Of a DNA stretch of 64,000 bases, positions 28,101 to 34,984 are shown piece by piece. The position numbers and the translations under genes were made by a program. The notes below the pieces were generated by a model. That model made no database searches, had not been told where the DNA came from, and saw only the letters and a program-made list of their open reading frames with translations. This DNA comes from Arthrobacter sp. 24S4-2 (GTDB lineage: Bacteria; Actinomycetota; Actinomycetes; Actinomycetales; Micrococcaceae). The stretch covers positions 620,001 through 684,000 of the forward strand of contig NZ_CP040018.1 of assembly GCF_005280255.1 (NCBI RefSeq). Reading direction: 5' to 3'. Every line of letters begins with the position of its first letter. The first letter of the stretch is position 1.

Positions 28101-28267
28101 CAACAGCCAACTGGCACGACCTGGACGAAGGTTCCTACCTGGGCCGGCTGAGCCTGGGCGGCAACGGCATCAAGACGTGGGCCAACGTCAAGGTGGGCAC
28201 GGACGCGGCGGCTGCCCCGGCCGGAGCTCCCGCGGTCGCGCTTGTTGACGCGGTTCCGGGAAGTTAG
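25109..28267 (+). CDS. Secreted S8 family serine peptidase (subtilase with PA and Fn3-like domains), copy 1
   Basis: About 1052 residues from GTG 25109, which gives a normal Sec signal peptide (KSKGISLVRAGGLRKAAALA, then LPLLLTSVPVGPATAAPA). An I9-type propeptide follows (YIVVLAEEAAAAYEG to VLMVAPD), then the catalytic domain with Asp about 198 (GVIDSGYAPDNP), His about 307 (SHGTHTATTAAGN), oxyanion Asn in SAGNSGPAA, and Ser about 634 (GTSMAAPHIAGFGAL). A PA domain is inserted before the Ser block, and beta-rich Fn3/P-like domains follow. The layout resembles cucumisin-type subtilases. The frame continues upstream to 25013 without a ribosome site. It is paralogous to the protease at 30529. 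Confidence 0.9.
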   Translation: MKSKGISLVRAGGLRKAAALAVGLPLLLTSVPVGPATAAPAGPSAAVQAKNVNPSDYKDGRYIVVLAEEAAAAYEGGTGGLAATKPQQGRKLDAGSPEFKAYDAHLRQSQRDVAAKHSAKPAKQYTAALNGFVAQLTASQATELAKDSKVLMVAPDVENAPDYTTTDFLKLTGANGSWATQFGGQENAGKGAVVGVIDSGYAPDNPFLQGDAVAPLSNNGKGNAKGKAEMGVPYRTKDGKIAMLKSDGTTFEGECQQGIESGAAFDGSACNSKVISARYFADSFLQYVAPEHRAPEELISPVDVGSHGTHTATTAAGNANVEQVIDGASFGKSSGVAPAAKVAVYKVCWEDDDPNTGGCYSSASVEAVDAAIKDGVDVLNYSISGNTNSTTDPVALAFLNAAAAGIFVSASAGNSGPAASTVNHASPWLTTVAASTFPSDLLGTVKVSDGTMFRGASIMKTEVKDAPAVIAADAAAADAPTAPNLCGPGTLDAAKVSGKVVVCDRGVVDRTAKSLEVQSKGGLGMILVNLTSSSEDADNHVVPTVHVNAPKSLELKSKLAANPALTVSLVKGDLTGGPLAPAPQVAGFSSRGPSLAAGGDLLKPDISAPGVNVLAGVSTIGSNGAQFGFMSGTSMAAPHIAGFGALVLSKQPKWSPAMVKSAMMTTAYPLVNVDGTPNLNPFEGGAGHIDSTRVLDPGLVYNSDIKQWNAFLNGQGVDTGNRKAGTLAARDLNVPSIALGSLVGEIKVKRTLTALVPGTYKAEVNLPGFDVRVEPAVLDFKKAGTSLDVTITVKSVGAPTGKFTTGTLTWKGPRTVSSPMAVRPVDAQIAPSFSFSSATGTGSGSLDLVSGSDSPLAVGIEGLAPLSETAVTKTPGAFAAANDEHNAVVKVTVPSGAKFARLGIQAASEDVDWDMVVYAPDGSGNLVATQVATSSASEFLDLESPREGTYYLVANLYSTPDNGAASARIQAVSFNGDAGNLTVNPNPIVAPNGTATTATANWHDLDEGSYLGRLSLGGNGIKTWANVKVGTDAAAAPAGAPAVALVDAVPGS

Positions 28268-28346
28268 CCGGCCCGCCGGCTGACGGGACCAGCAGCAAAG
28301 CTGGAACCGCAGTTAGCTGGAACTGCAGCCAGCCGGAAGCCGGTGC

Positions 28347-28763
28347 TCAGGTCTGGCCGCTGGAGCCGGGGGTGCCGCCGAAGAGCGGGGCCATTGCCCG
28401 CCACCGGGCAATCTCGCAGCCGTCGGTCAGGCTGAAACGGCTGTGGACCGCGCGGCCGTGGAACGTTCCCGTGACCACGGCTACCTGCGGACCCCCGTAT
28501 TGCTGGGTGCACATCATGTCCGCCCGCCGCGGCGCGAAGAAGACTTCCTCGGCGAAGAGTTCGACGGCGGCCAGCGCCGCTGCGGGATCCGGCAGCGTGG
28601 ACCCCTCCAGCGACGGCGATTTCGACAGGCCGCTGCTGCCGAGAACCAGGCGGAACTCGTATTCCGGGGCGCCCGGCGCCTCCGTCAGCCTGACGGTCAG
28701 ATCCACGCCGGCTGCCTCGCCCGGCCGGCTGTCCCCGCCGGGCAAACTGTCCGCGGCCGTCAT
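28347..28763 (-). CDS. SSI-like (subtilisin inhibitor family) protein without signal peptide
   Basis: A 138-residue protein. The C-terminal half MMCTQQYGGPQVAVVTG, then FSLTDGCEIARW, matches the reactive-site and core region of Streptomyces subtilisin inhibitors (CPMxYDP...ECEM). The N-terminal half has the SSI strand pattern (VDLTVRLTEAPG, then YEFRLVLGSSG) but lacks the first cysteine pair, and no signal peptide is present. So it keeps one possible disulfide and looks cytoplasmic. The ATG overlaps the stop of the upstream glycosylase-like gene (ATGA). It converges on the first subtilase gene. Inhibition is inferred from family only. Confidence 0.7.
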   Translation of the reverse strand: MTAADSLPGGDSRPGEAAGVDLTVRLTEAPGAPEYEFRLVLGSSGLSKSPSLEGSTLPDPAAALAAVELFAEEVFFAPRRADMMCTQQYGGPQVAVVTGTFHGRAVHSRFSLTDGCEIARWRAMAPLFGGTPGSSGQT

Positions 28764-29704
28764 TCGCTGTCCCGGACCCCGTGGATCAGCGGGGCCAGTG
28801 CGTCGAGCAGGCGCCCGCGCAGCTCCTGGGCCTCGGCGGAGAAAGTGCGCTGATATTCGACGTACTGCGCCTTTCCGGCGGCGGTTTCGATGGGGATGGC
28901 CGGGTAGCCCCATTCCGCCAGGTCGTACGGGGAAGCCTGCATGTCCATGGCCCGCACGCGCCAGGACAATTCGAAGCAGTCCATGACCAGTTCGCTGGGC
29001 AGGGCGGGCGCGAGTTTGTACGCCCACTTATACAGGTCCATGTTGGCGTGCAGGCAGCCCGGCTGTTCCATGGCCCGCTGGTTGTCCCGGCTTGGCGTGA
29101 GTTCGTTCAGGGGAATCGCATCGGGCGTGTAGAAGCGGAAGGCATCGAAGTGCGAACACCGGATCCTGTTGTCCTCCACCACCCGGTCAGTGCCCGCGGC
29201 CCCGAGGCGCAGCTGCAGATACTCGTGGCGCAGCTCAAATTTGTCCTGGTGGTACACCATTGCCCACTCGTGCAGCCCGAAGCAGCCAAACTGGGCCGGG
29301 CGCATTGCTGTGCCGCGCAGGATCACCTCGGCAAACTGCAGGGCCTCCGTGCGCTCGGCCACGAAGGGGACGCGGTCAAAGGTGACGGCGGCGGTACCCG
29401 CCGGCAATCCGGCGGCGGCGAGGGCGCCGCCGTCGAGCATCCGGTAGTACTTCCAGCCGGCGCGCACTTTGGCCTCCGGCCCGGTGAGGACGACGCCGTT
29501 CCCAGGGTGCCAGCGCAGCAGCTGGCCCGGTTTCTGGGTGTAATAGGTGAACAGGAAATCCTCGACGGGATGTTTCTTGCCGGCCGAACGGCGGGCAAGA
29601 TAGGGGTCGGCGTAGCGCCTGACCCTGGCCTGGTGCGCTGCCTCGTGTCGCAGCCAGACGTCGGCGGGCAGGACCGTTTCGTTCACGGTGTTCACGGCGT
29701 GCAT
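28760..29704 (-). CDS. Conserved actinobacterial protein often named 3-methyladenine DNA glycosylase
   Basis: A 314-residue soluble protein. Recognisable blocks are HPVEDFLFTYYTQKPGQLLRWHPG, GCFGLHEWAMVYHQ, and LHANMDLYKWAYKLAP followed by LVMDCFELSWRVRAMDMQASPYDL. Relatives in Arthrobacter and other actinobacteria carry the name 3-methyladenine DNA glycosylase, but I see no helix-hairpin-helix or AlkA/AAG motif, so the name is doubtful. It lies 5 bp after the SSI-like lipoprotein gene and overlaps the next SSI-like gene by 4 nt. All three form one operon between the two subtilases. Confidence 0.7.
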   Translation of the reverse strand: MHAVNTVNETVLPADVWLRHEAAHQARVRRYADPYLARRSAGKKHPVEDFLFTYYTQKPGQLLRWHPGNGVVLTGPEAKVRAGWKYYRMLDGGALAAAGLPAGTAAVTFDRVPFVAERTEALQFAEVILRGTAMRPAQFGCFGLHEWAMVYHQDKFELRHEYLQLRLGAAGTDRVVEDNRIRCSHFDAFRFYTPDAIPLNELTPSRDNQRAMEQPGCLHANMDLYKWAYKLAPALPSELVMDCFELSWRVRAMDMQASPYDLAEWGYPAIPIETAAGKAQYVEYQRTFSAEAQELRGRLLDALAPLIHGVRDSE

Positions 29705-29709
29705 GCTGG

Positions 29710-30260
29710 TCAGGACGCCCCGCCTGCGGATCCCAGGATGTCCTTGGCCGCATTCCAGAGGCTGATTTCGCAGCCGTCCCGGCGGGCAAAGGACGCATCC
29801 ACCGGCGAATCATCCACAACTCCGGTGACGGTGGCCTGCTGCGGGCCGCCGTACTGCTGCGTGCACGCCTGGTCCGTGCTTCGGGGCGCGGGCGTGAGTG
29901 CGGCGGGGTTGTCCTTCAGGGCCTTGCATGCCGCGGCCGCCGAGGGATGGCTGCTTTCAGCAGCCGGTTCGCCGTCCTTGCAGACCAGCGTGTAATTTAC
30001 GGCGGGCTCCGAGTCGGAGGGCTTGACCATGATGGCGAGCTCGGCGTTCCCCTTCCCGGGCCGGCCGTGGCGGCCGAGGACGGGGGAGGAGACGGGGCAG
30101 GGACAGTGGTTTCCGTGTCCGGTGACGGGGTGGCCGTTGCCGGCGCGCTGGTCGCAGCGGGGGCCGTGGGGGAGGGGGTTGCGGTGCCGCCTCCCGGGGA
30201 GCAGCCGGCGAGGCCGGCAGCGGAAAGCAGAACGAGTACGTGAATCCATACCCTGCGCAT
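29710..30260 (-). pseudogene. SSI-like lipoprotein (subtilisin inhibitor family), frameshifted
   Basis: From ATG 30260 (AGGA upstream) a lipoprotein signal is clear: RVWIHVLVLLSAAGLAGC, then a Ser/Thr/Pro linker. At about 30055-30060 the frame must change by one base (one G missing in the minus-strand GGG run) to continue with KGNAELAIMVKPSD and the SSI domain: YTLVCKDG, AAAACKALKD, CTQQYGGPQQATVTG, FARRDGCEISLW. All four SSI cysteines are present; the residue at the usual P1 position is Gln. If the indel is a sequencing error, this is a surface-anchored inhibitor encoded next to two secreted subtilases. Confidence 0.72.
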
Positions 30261-30528
30261 GACCGGTCCTCCTCATTTTGGTCCATTCTATCGCCGGAGC
30301 TTCGCGATGGACCCTGCCGTTCGGCCCCCAGCCCCGGCGGGCCCGGTCGCCGCAACGGACGGCGGTTAAAACTGTCCGGAACATCTCGATTCCGCGGCCG
30401 CACTCCGGTATGTTTCTCCCATCACTGGATGTTTGGCCTCACGCCCATGTTGCGCCGACATGGACGGAAACATCCGGTCCGTGGGACCGGCGACTCCAAC
30501 CGGTCCGACAACCTAGGAGGCGTTCGTG

Positions 30529-33500
30529 ATGACCTATCCGCATGTGGGCTCCCGCACTCAAAGCAGAAATCCGGCGAGACGCCTTGCCGCCGCCGTCGCT
30601 TTGGGTATCTCCCTGATGATCGGCCAGGGGCTTGCAGCGCCGGCATGGGCAGCGGCTGACCCGGTTGCCCCCGGTGCCCAGGCGGATTCACCCGGACAGG
30701 GAGACGGTGCGCCGGGCGGCAACGAACCGGAACTGGACTCGGGCCGCTACATTGTGATGCTGAAGGACCGGCCGCTGGCCGGCTACACGGGCGGGGTGGA
30801 AGGTATCCCGGCTACGGCCGTGTCCAACGGCAGGAAGCTCGACGCCGGCAGTGCGGACGCCCGGCGGTATGCGGCGCACCTGGAAACACAGCAGAACCGC
30901 CTGGCCACCGAGGAGGGCGTGGCCATCAGCGACAGCTATACCCTGGCCCTGAACGGCTTTAGTGCGGATCTGTCCGCGGCGCAGGCCAACGCGCTGGCGA
31001 AGGATGGAAGCGTCCTCGCTGTGGTGAAGGACAGCCTGTACAAGGTGGATTACTCCAGCACGGAGTTCCTGGGGCTGCCGGGTCCCAAGGGCGTGTGGGC
31101 CGAACAGTTCGGTGGCGCAGCCAACGCCGGCAAGGGGACCGTGGTGGGCGTCCTGGACACCGGTTACACACCGTCGAACCCGTTCTTTGCGGGTGAACAG
31201 GTGAAGCCGCTCTCCGGAGGCCCGCAGGTGGGCGAGCCATACCTGTCCGCAAGCAACCAGATCTCCATGCTGAAGTCGGACGGGAGCACCTTCGCCGGCG
31301 TCTGCCAGGCAGGCCTCCAGTTCACCGGAACGGAATGCAACAGCAAGGTAATCGGCGCCCGGTACTACGACGCAGCGTTCAAGGCAACCGTTCCGCCGGG
31401 CCTGCGGTCCCCAAAGGAATCGTATTCACCGCTCGACATCAATAACCACGGCTCGCACACCGCCAGCACCGCGGCGGGCAACAGCGACGTCAGCCAGACG
31501 GTTGGCGGCCGTGACTTCGGCAAGGGCTCGGGAGTTGCCCCTGCTGCCAAGCTCGCCATCTACAAGGTCTGCTGGGAGGGCGTCAGCCCGGCGACCACCG
31601 GCTGCTTCGGGTCCAGCAGCGTGGAAGCCATCGAAGACGCAATCCGCGACGGAGTCGACGTCCTGAGCTACTCCATCTCCGGCACCAACAACTCCACGGT
31701 GGACCCCGTTTCCATTGCTTTCCTGAATGCCGCGGCGGCAGGGGTGTTCGTGGCGGCCTCGGCCGGAAACTCGGGTCCGGTGGCCAGTACCGTCAACCAT
31801 GCCGCCCCCTGGATGACCAGCGTCGCCGCCTCCACGCACAGCAGCAGCCTCCGCGGAACAGTTGAGCTGTCCAGCGGGGAGAAGTTTGCCGGGGCCAGCA
31901 TCATGGCAACCGAGGTTACCGGCAAGCCCATAGCGCTCGCCGTCAACGTAAAAATCGCAGCTGTCCCTGATGCCAACGCGGCCCTTTGCGGGCCGGGAAC
32001 CCTGGATCCGGCCAAGACCGCAGGCAAGATCGTGATCTGCGATCGTGGGGTGGTGGACCGGGTTGCGAAGAGCTCCGCCGTGGCGCAGGCAGGCGGCGTG
32101 GGCATGGTATTGGTCAATCTGACTCCGAACTCGCTGGACGTGGACCTGCACAGCGTTCCGACCGTGCACCTCGAGGATGCCGCCATCAAGGATGTGGTGG
32201 CGGCTGATGCAACGATGACGGCGAACCTGGTGTCCACCGACACGACAGGGACCGATCCGCCCCCGGTCCCGCAAATCGCCGGGTTCTCGTCACGGGGCCC
32301 CACGCTGGCAGCCAACGGCGACTTGCTGAAGCCGGACATCGCGGCCCCCGGCGTTGGCGTCCTGGCGGCGGTTTCGCCGGCCGGTTCCGATGGTGGGAAC
32401 TTCGGGTTCCTGTCCGGTACGTCCATGGCCGCACCGCACATCGCGGGGGTTGGTGCGCTGGTGCTGGGCAAGAACCCGCTCTGGTCACCGGCCGCGGTGA
32501 AATCGGCCATGATGACCACGGCCTATGACCTGGTGGACGCCGACGGAACCCCCGTCCACGACGTCTTTGCCCAGGGTGCAGGGGAAATCGATCCGGCCAG
32601 GATCGCATCGCCCGGGCTGGTGTACGACGCCGGCCCCAGCGACTGGCTCGGTTTCCTGCAGGGCCTGGGCTATCAGCTGGGCGTTGCGCCGGTGGCCGCC
32701 AAGGACGTCAATCTGCCGTCCATTGCCATCGGCGGCCTCACGGGCACCCAAACTGTAACTCGCACGGTCACCGCCCTGACTGCGGGAAGCTACATTGCGG
32801 AAATCGATGTTCCGGGGATCGTAGCCGAAGTGAAGCCGGACGTGCTGACCCTGGCTGAAGGTGAGAAGGCCACCTTCACGGTGCAGTTCACCAACTCGGG
32901 TGCCGCCCTGGACGCTTTTGTTGGTGGTTCACTGACCTGGAGCTCGGATGCGGGCACTGTCCGCTCGCCGGTGGCCATCCGTTCGGTGACCGCCGTCGCG
33001 CCGGCCGCCGTGAACGCAACTTCTGCCGGCGGCAGCGGCAGCGTCAGCATTCCGGTGACATCCGGGAGTCCGGAACCGATTCAAATGACGGTGAACGGGC
33101 TCGCCAAAGCAAACCCGACGCCGATCAGCCTGGTTCCCGGGCCGTACACCGGAGTGAAGGACGCCGCCAATGATGTTCAGATCGTCAACGTCCCGGCTGG
33201 TTCTTCCCTGGCCAGGTTCGCGGTCTATTCCTCCAACCCGGCCGCCGACTTCGACCTGTATGTGGTCTCGCCCGCCGGTCTGCTGTATGCGGGGGCCACG
33301 CCTGCGGCCAGCGAAGCGGTCTCTATCCAGGATCCTGTGGCCGGTGACTGGAAAGTGACCACCAACCTGTTCGCCAGCCCGGGTAACGCGGCAATTGCGG
33401 CTACGGTCGAGGCCATGGTTCTTGCCGGCGACGCCGGGAACCTGACCCTCACTCCCAATCCGCTCGATATTGAAAACGGTGGCAGCGGGGAGCTTACGGC

Positions 33501-33597
33501 AAGCTGGACGGGCCTTCAGCCCGGCAACTGGGTGGGCCTCATCAAGTACGGAACGGGGCCCTCAACGCAGTTGAACGTCACGGTGACGGCACCTTGA
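30529..33597 (+). CDS. Secreted S8 family serine peptidase (subtilase with PA and Fn3-like domains), copy 2
   Basis: About 1022 residues, a paralogue of the protease at 25109 with the same domain order. Signal peptide at 1-40 (ARRLAAAVALGISLMIGQGL, AAPAWAAA). Propeptide YIVMLKDRPLAGYTGG. Asp about 210 (GVLDTGYTPSNP), His about 307 (NNHGSHTASTAAGN), Asn in SAGNSGPVA, Ser about 632 (GTSMAAPHIAGVGAL). A PA domain and C-terminal beta domains are present. AGGAGG lies 8 nt before ATG 30529; GTG 30526 directly before it could also serve. Divergent from the inhibitor operon, with 268 bp between. Confidence 0.92.
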   Translation: MTYPHVGSRTQSRNPARRLAAAVALGISLMIGQGLAAPAWAAADPVAPGAQADSPGQGDGAPGGNEPELDSGRYIVMLKDRPLAGYTGGVEGIPATAVSNGRKLDAGSADARRYAAHLETQQNRLATEEGVAISDSYTLALNGFSADLSAAQANALAKDGSVLAVVKDSLYKVDYSSTEFLGLPGPKGVWAEQFGGAANAGKGTVVGVLDTGYTPSNPFFAGEQVKPLSGGPQVGEPYLSASNQISMLKSDGSTFAGVCQAGLQFTGTECNSKVIGARYYDAAFKATVPPGLRSPKESYSPLDINNHGSHTASTAAGNSDVSQTVGGRDFGKGSGVAPAAKLAIYKVCWEGVSPATTGCFGSSSVEAIEDAIRDGVDVLSYSISGTNNSTVDPVSIAFLNAAAAGVFVAASAGNSGPVASTVNHAAPWMTSVAASTHSSSLRGTVELSSGEKFAGASIMATEVTGKPIALAVNVKIAAVPDANAALCGPGTLDPAKTAGKIVICDRGVVDRVAKSSAVAQAGGVGMVLVNLTPNSLDVDLHSVPTVHLEDAAIKDVVAADATMTANLVSTDTTGTDPPPVPQIAGFSSRGPTLAANGDLLKPDIAAPGVGVLAAVSPAGSDGGNFGFLSGTSMAAPHIAGVGALVLGKNPLWSPAAVKSAMMTTAYDLVDADGTPVHDVFAQGAGEIDPARIASPGLVYDAGPSDWLGFLQGLGYQLGVAPVAAKDVNLPSIAIGGLTGTQTVTRTVTALTAGSYIAEIDVPGIVAEVKPDVLTLAEGEKATFTVQFTNSGAALDAFVGGSLTWSSDAGTVRSPVAIRSVTAVAPAAVNATSAGGSGSVSIPVTSGSPEPIQMTVNGLAKANPTPISLVPGPYTGVKDAANDVQIVNVPAGSSLARFAVYSSNPAADFDLYVVSPAGLLYAGATPAASEAVSIQDPVAGDWKVTTNLFASPGNAAIAATVEAMVLAGDAGNLTLTPNPLDIENGGSGELTASWTGLQPGNWVGLIKYGTGPSTQLNVTVTAP

Positions 33598-33686
33598 CGG
33601 CATAATGCGGAGGGCTCAGCCTGGGCCACGTACACCCCTGGGTCACCTGCACCTGGGAGCCCATGACCGCCGGGAGCTGATTACAC

Positions 33687-34190
33687 CTAGGAAGCGGGAG
33701 CCGTCGGGTCGGCGGCGTCCCGCGTGGCTGCCGCCTTAGTGGCTGCGATGAGTTCCATCATGGCCTGGTGCAGCTGGCCAACCTGTTCCCGGGTCAGGCC
33801 CAGGCGCTCCATCATGGTCCCGGGAACCGCCGTCGCCTGTTGCCGGAGGGCTGCTCCGCTTGGAGTGAGCCTAACTGCCAGGGCACGTTCGTTTCCGGTC
33901 GCACGGCCCCGGGTGATGTAGCCGGCTGCTTCGAGCCGGCGCAACAGCGGCGAGATTGTGGCGGGTTCCTGGGCCAGGGCGTCGCTGATGTCGCGGACCG
34001 AGCGCGGGCTGGACTCCCACAGACAGAGCATCACGAGGTACTGCGGGTGGGTGAGTCCCAAGGTGTCCAGCACAGGTTTGTAGGCGCCCACGACGCTCCG
34101 GGATGCCACCGTGAGGGCGAAGCACAGCTGATGGTCGAGCAGGAGGTCTTCGTCAGCTCCCTCGATGGCTGCGGCCGAGCGCTGAGTCAT
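33687..34190 (-). CDS. MarR family regulator, OhrR-like
   Basis: About 167 residues. DHQLCFALTVASRSVVGAYKPVL followed by LGLTHPQYLVMLCLWE matches OhrR, including the conserved N-terminal reactive Cys (about residue 24). The winged helix is VRDISDALAQEPATISPLLRRLEAAGYITRGR. OhrR represses organic-peroxide defence and is released by Cys oxidation. No ohr gene is beside it. The ATG at 34190 has GAGGAG 7 nt upstream. The divergent small gene at 34271 and the palindromes between are the likely operator and target. Confidence 0.85.
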   Translation of the reverse strand: MTQRSAAAIEGADEDLLLDHQLCFALTVASRSVVGAYKPVLDTLGLTHPQYLVMLCLWESSPRSVRDISDALAQEPATISPLLRRLEAAGYITRGRATGNERALAVRLTPSGAALRQQATAVPGTMMERLGLTREQVGQLHQAMMELIAATKAAATRDAADPTAPAS

Positions 34191-34208
34191 CCGGGTTCTC
34201 CTCAATCG

Positions 34209-34226
34209 TTAGTGGGCTAATGATTA
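34209..34226. promoter_or_regulatory. Palindromic operator candidate between OhrR-like gene and small gene
   Basis: TTAG-TGGG-CTAA (34209-34220) overlaps CTAATGATTAG (34217-34227). It is AT-rich and placed between two divergent genes, as expected for MarR-type autoregulation. Confidence 0.45.
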
Positions 34227-34270
34227 GCGTACACTGGTTTTACTCGAACATTCTGAAAGGGACCCCTGCT

Positions 34271-34498
34271 ATGGCCAACAAGGAAAATCCGGCACAAAGG
34301 TTCATGCGCGCCACGGGCAGGCTCCGCGCCATCTTCGGCCCGGCCAACCGCAGTTCCCTGGGTCATGAGATGACTGATGAGAACAAGGCCCTCCTCATCC
34401 GCCGGCAGGCGGATGCGCAGCAATGGGAAACGGTCCGGCGGCCGGACGGCAGCACGTACGTGGTGCCCAGGAACCCTGACGACAAATCCCTTCGCTAG
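34271..34498 (+). CDS. Small conserved protein, paralogue A
   Basis: A 75-residue soluble basic protein. The N-terminal RFMRATGRLRAIFGPANR matches RFMSKTDKLRFFFGPATR of the next gene, so the two are paralogues. The tail has DGSTYVVPRNPDD. Function unknown. Start 34271 follows AAAGGGACCCCTGCT. It is divergent from the OhrR-like gene and may be its target. A terminator follows. Confidence 0.7.
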   Translation: MANKENPAQRFMRATGRLRAIFGPANRSSLGHEMTDENKALLIRRQADAQQWETVRRPDGSTYVVPRNPDDKSLR

Positions 34499-34528
34499 GC
34501 TGCTCCCGGACAGTCCCCGAGCAGCGGA

Positions 34529-34556
34529 CCCGGGCCTTTCCCCCCGGGGCCTTTTT
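34529..34556 (+). terminator. Rho-independent terminator after paralogue A
   Basis: CCCGGG (34529-34534) pairs with CCCGGG (34543-34548), followed by CCTTTTT. Confidence 0.7.
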
Positions 34557-34583
34557 GCGTCCACGGGCGTAAAATATGGGCAC

Positions 34584-34850
34584 ATGGACCAACCGGCCAA
34601 TGCATCGCTGCTTGACCCGACCAAGGGAAAGGGGGTGGGAATTGTGGCAAAGGCGATACAGCGCTTCATGAGCAAGACCGACAAGCTGCGGTTCTTCTTC
34701 GGACCCGCCACACGGGGTGATACTGCGGCGCCCGTTGTTCACAAGCACGACGACTTTGAGGCTGCTTCCGAAGAGGACCTGGCCCACTTCGAAGTGGAGA
34801 CAGACTCGGAGGGACACCACTACGCGGTCCGCAAGGAAGACGTCACCTAG
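34584..34850 (+). CDS. Small conserved protein, paralogue B
   Basis: 88 residues from ATG 34584, or 68 from GTG 34644. The shared motif RFMSKTDKLRFFFGPATR is followed by an acidic tail (HDDFEAASEEDLAHFEVETD). The ATG at 34584 lies 8 nt after TAAAAT (34570-34575), so a leaderless start is possible. GTG 34644 has a strong GGGGGTGGGAATT site and gives an N-terminus that aligns better with paralogue A. Function unknown. Confidence 0.65.
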   Translation: MDQPANASLLDPTKGKGVGIVAKAIQRFMSKTDKLRFFFGPATRGDTAAPVVHKHDDFEAASEEDLAHFEVETDSEGHHYAVRKEDVT

Positions 34851-34920
34851 ACCCTGTGCGGCAGCCCTTGTGCGGCAGCGGCCGCGGGCGGTTTGCCTTG
34901 GTACGAATTAACTGCACATG

Positions 34921-34957
34921 ACAAAGAACGGCACAGCGGTCCTGCCGCCGTGCCGTT
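34921..34957. terminator. Bidirectional terminator between paralogue B and lysC
   Basis: ACAAAGAACGGCAC pairs with GTGCCGTTCCTTTTGT (one bulge). It has an A-run on the left and a T-run on the right, so it can stop both convergent genes. Confidence 0.8.
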
Positions 34958-34984
34958 CCTTTTGTGCCTCGAGTGAGTGGTGCC

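Noticed and set aside
28264..28346. Terminator between subtilase 1 and the inhibitor operon
   Set aside because: AGCCGG/CCGGCT can form a short stem and GCTGGAAC-GCAG is repeated, but no T-run or strong stem is present.
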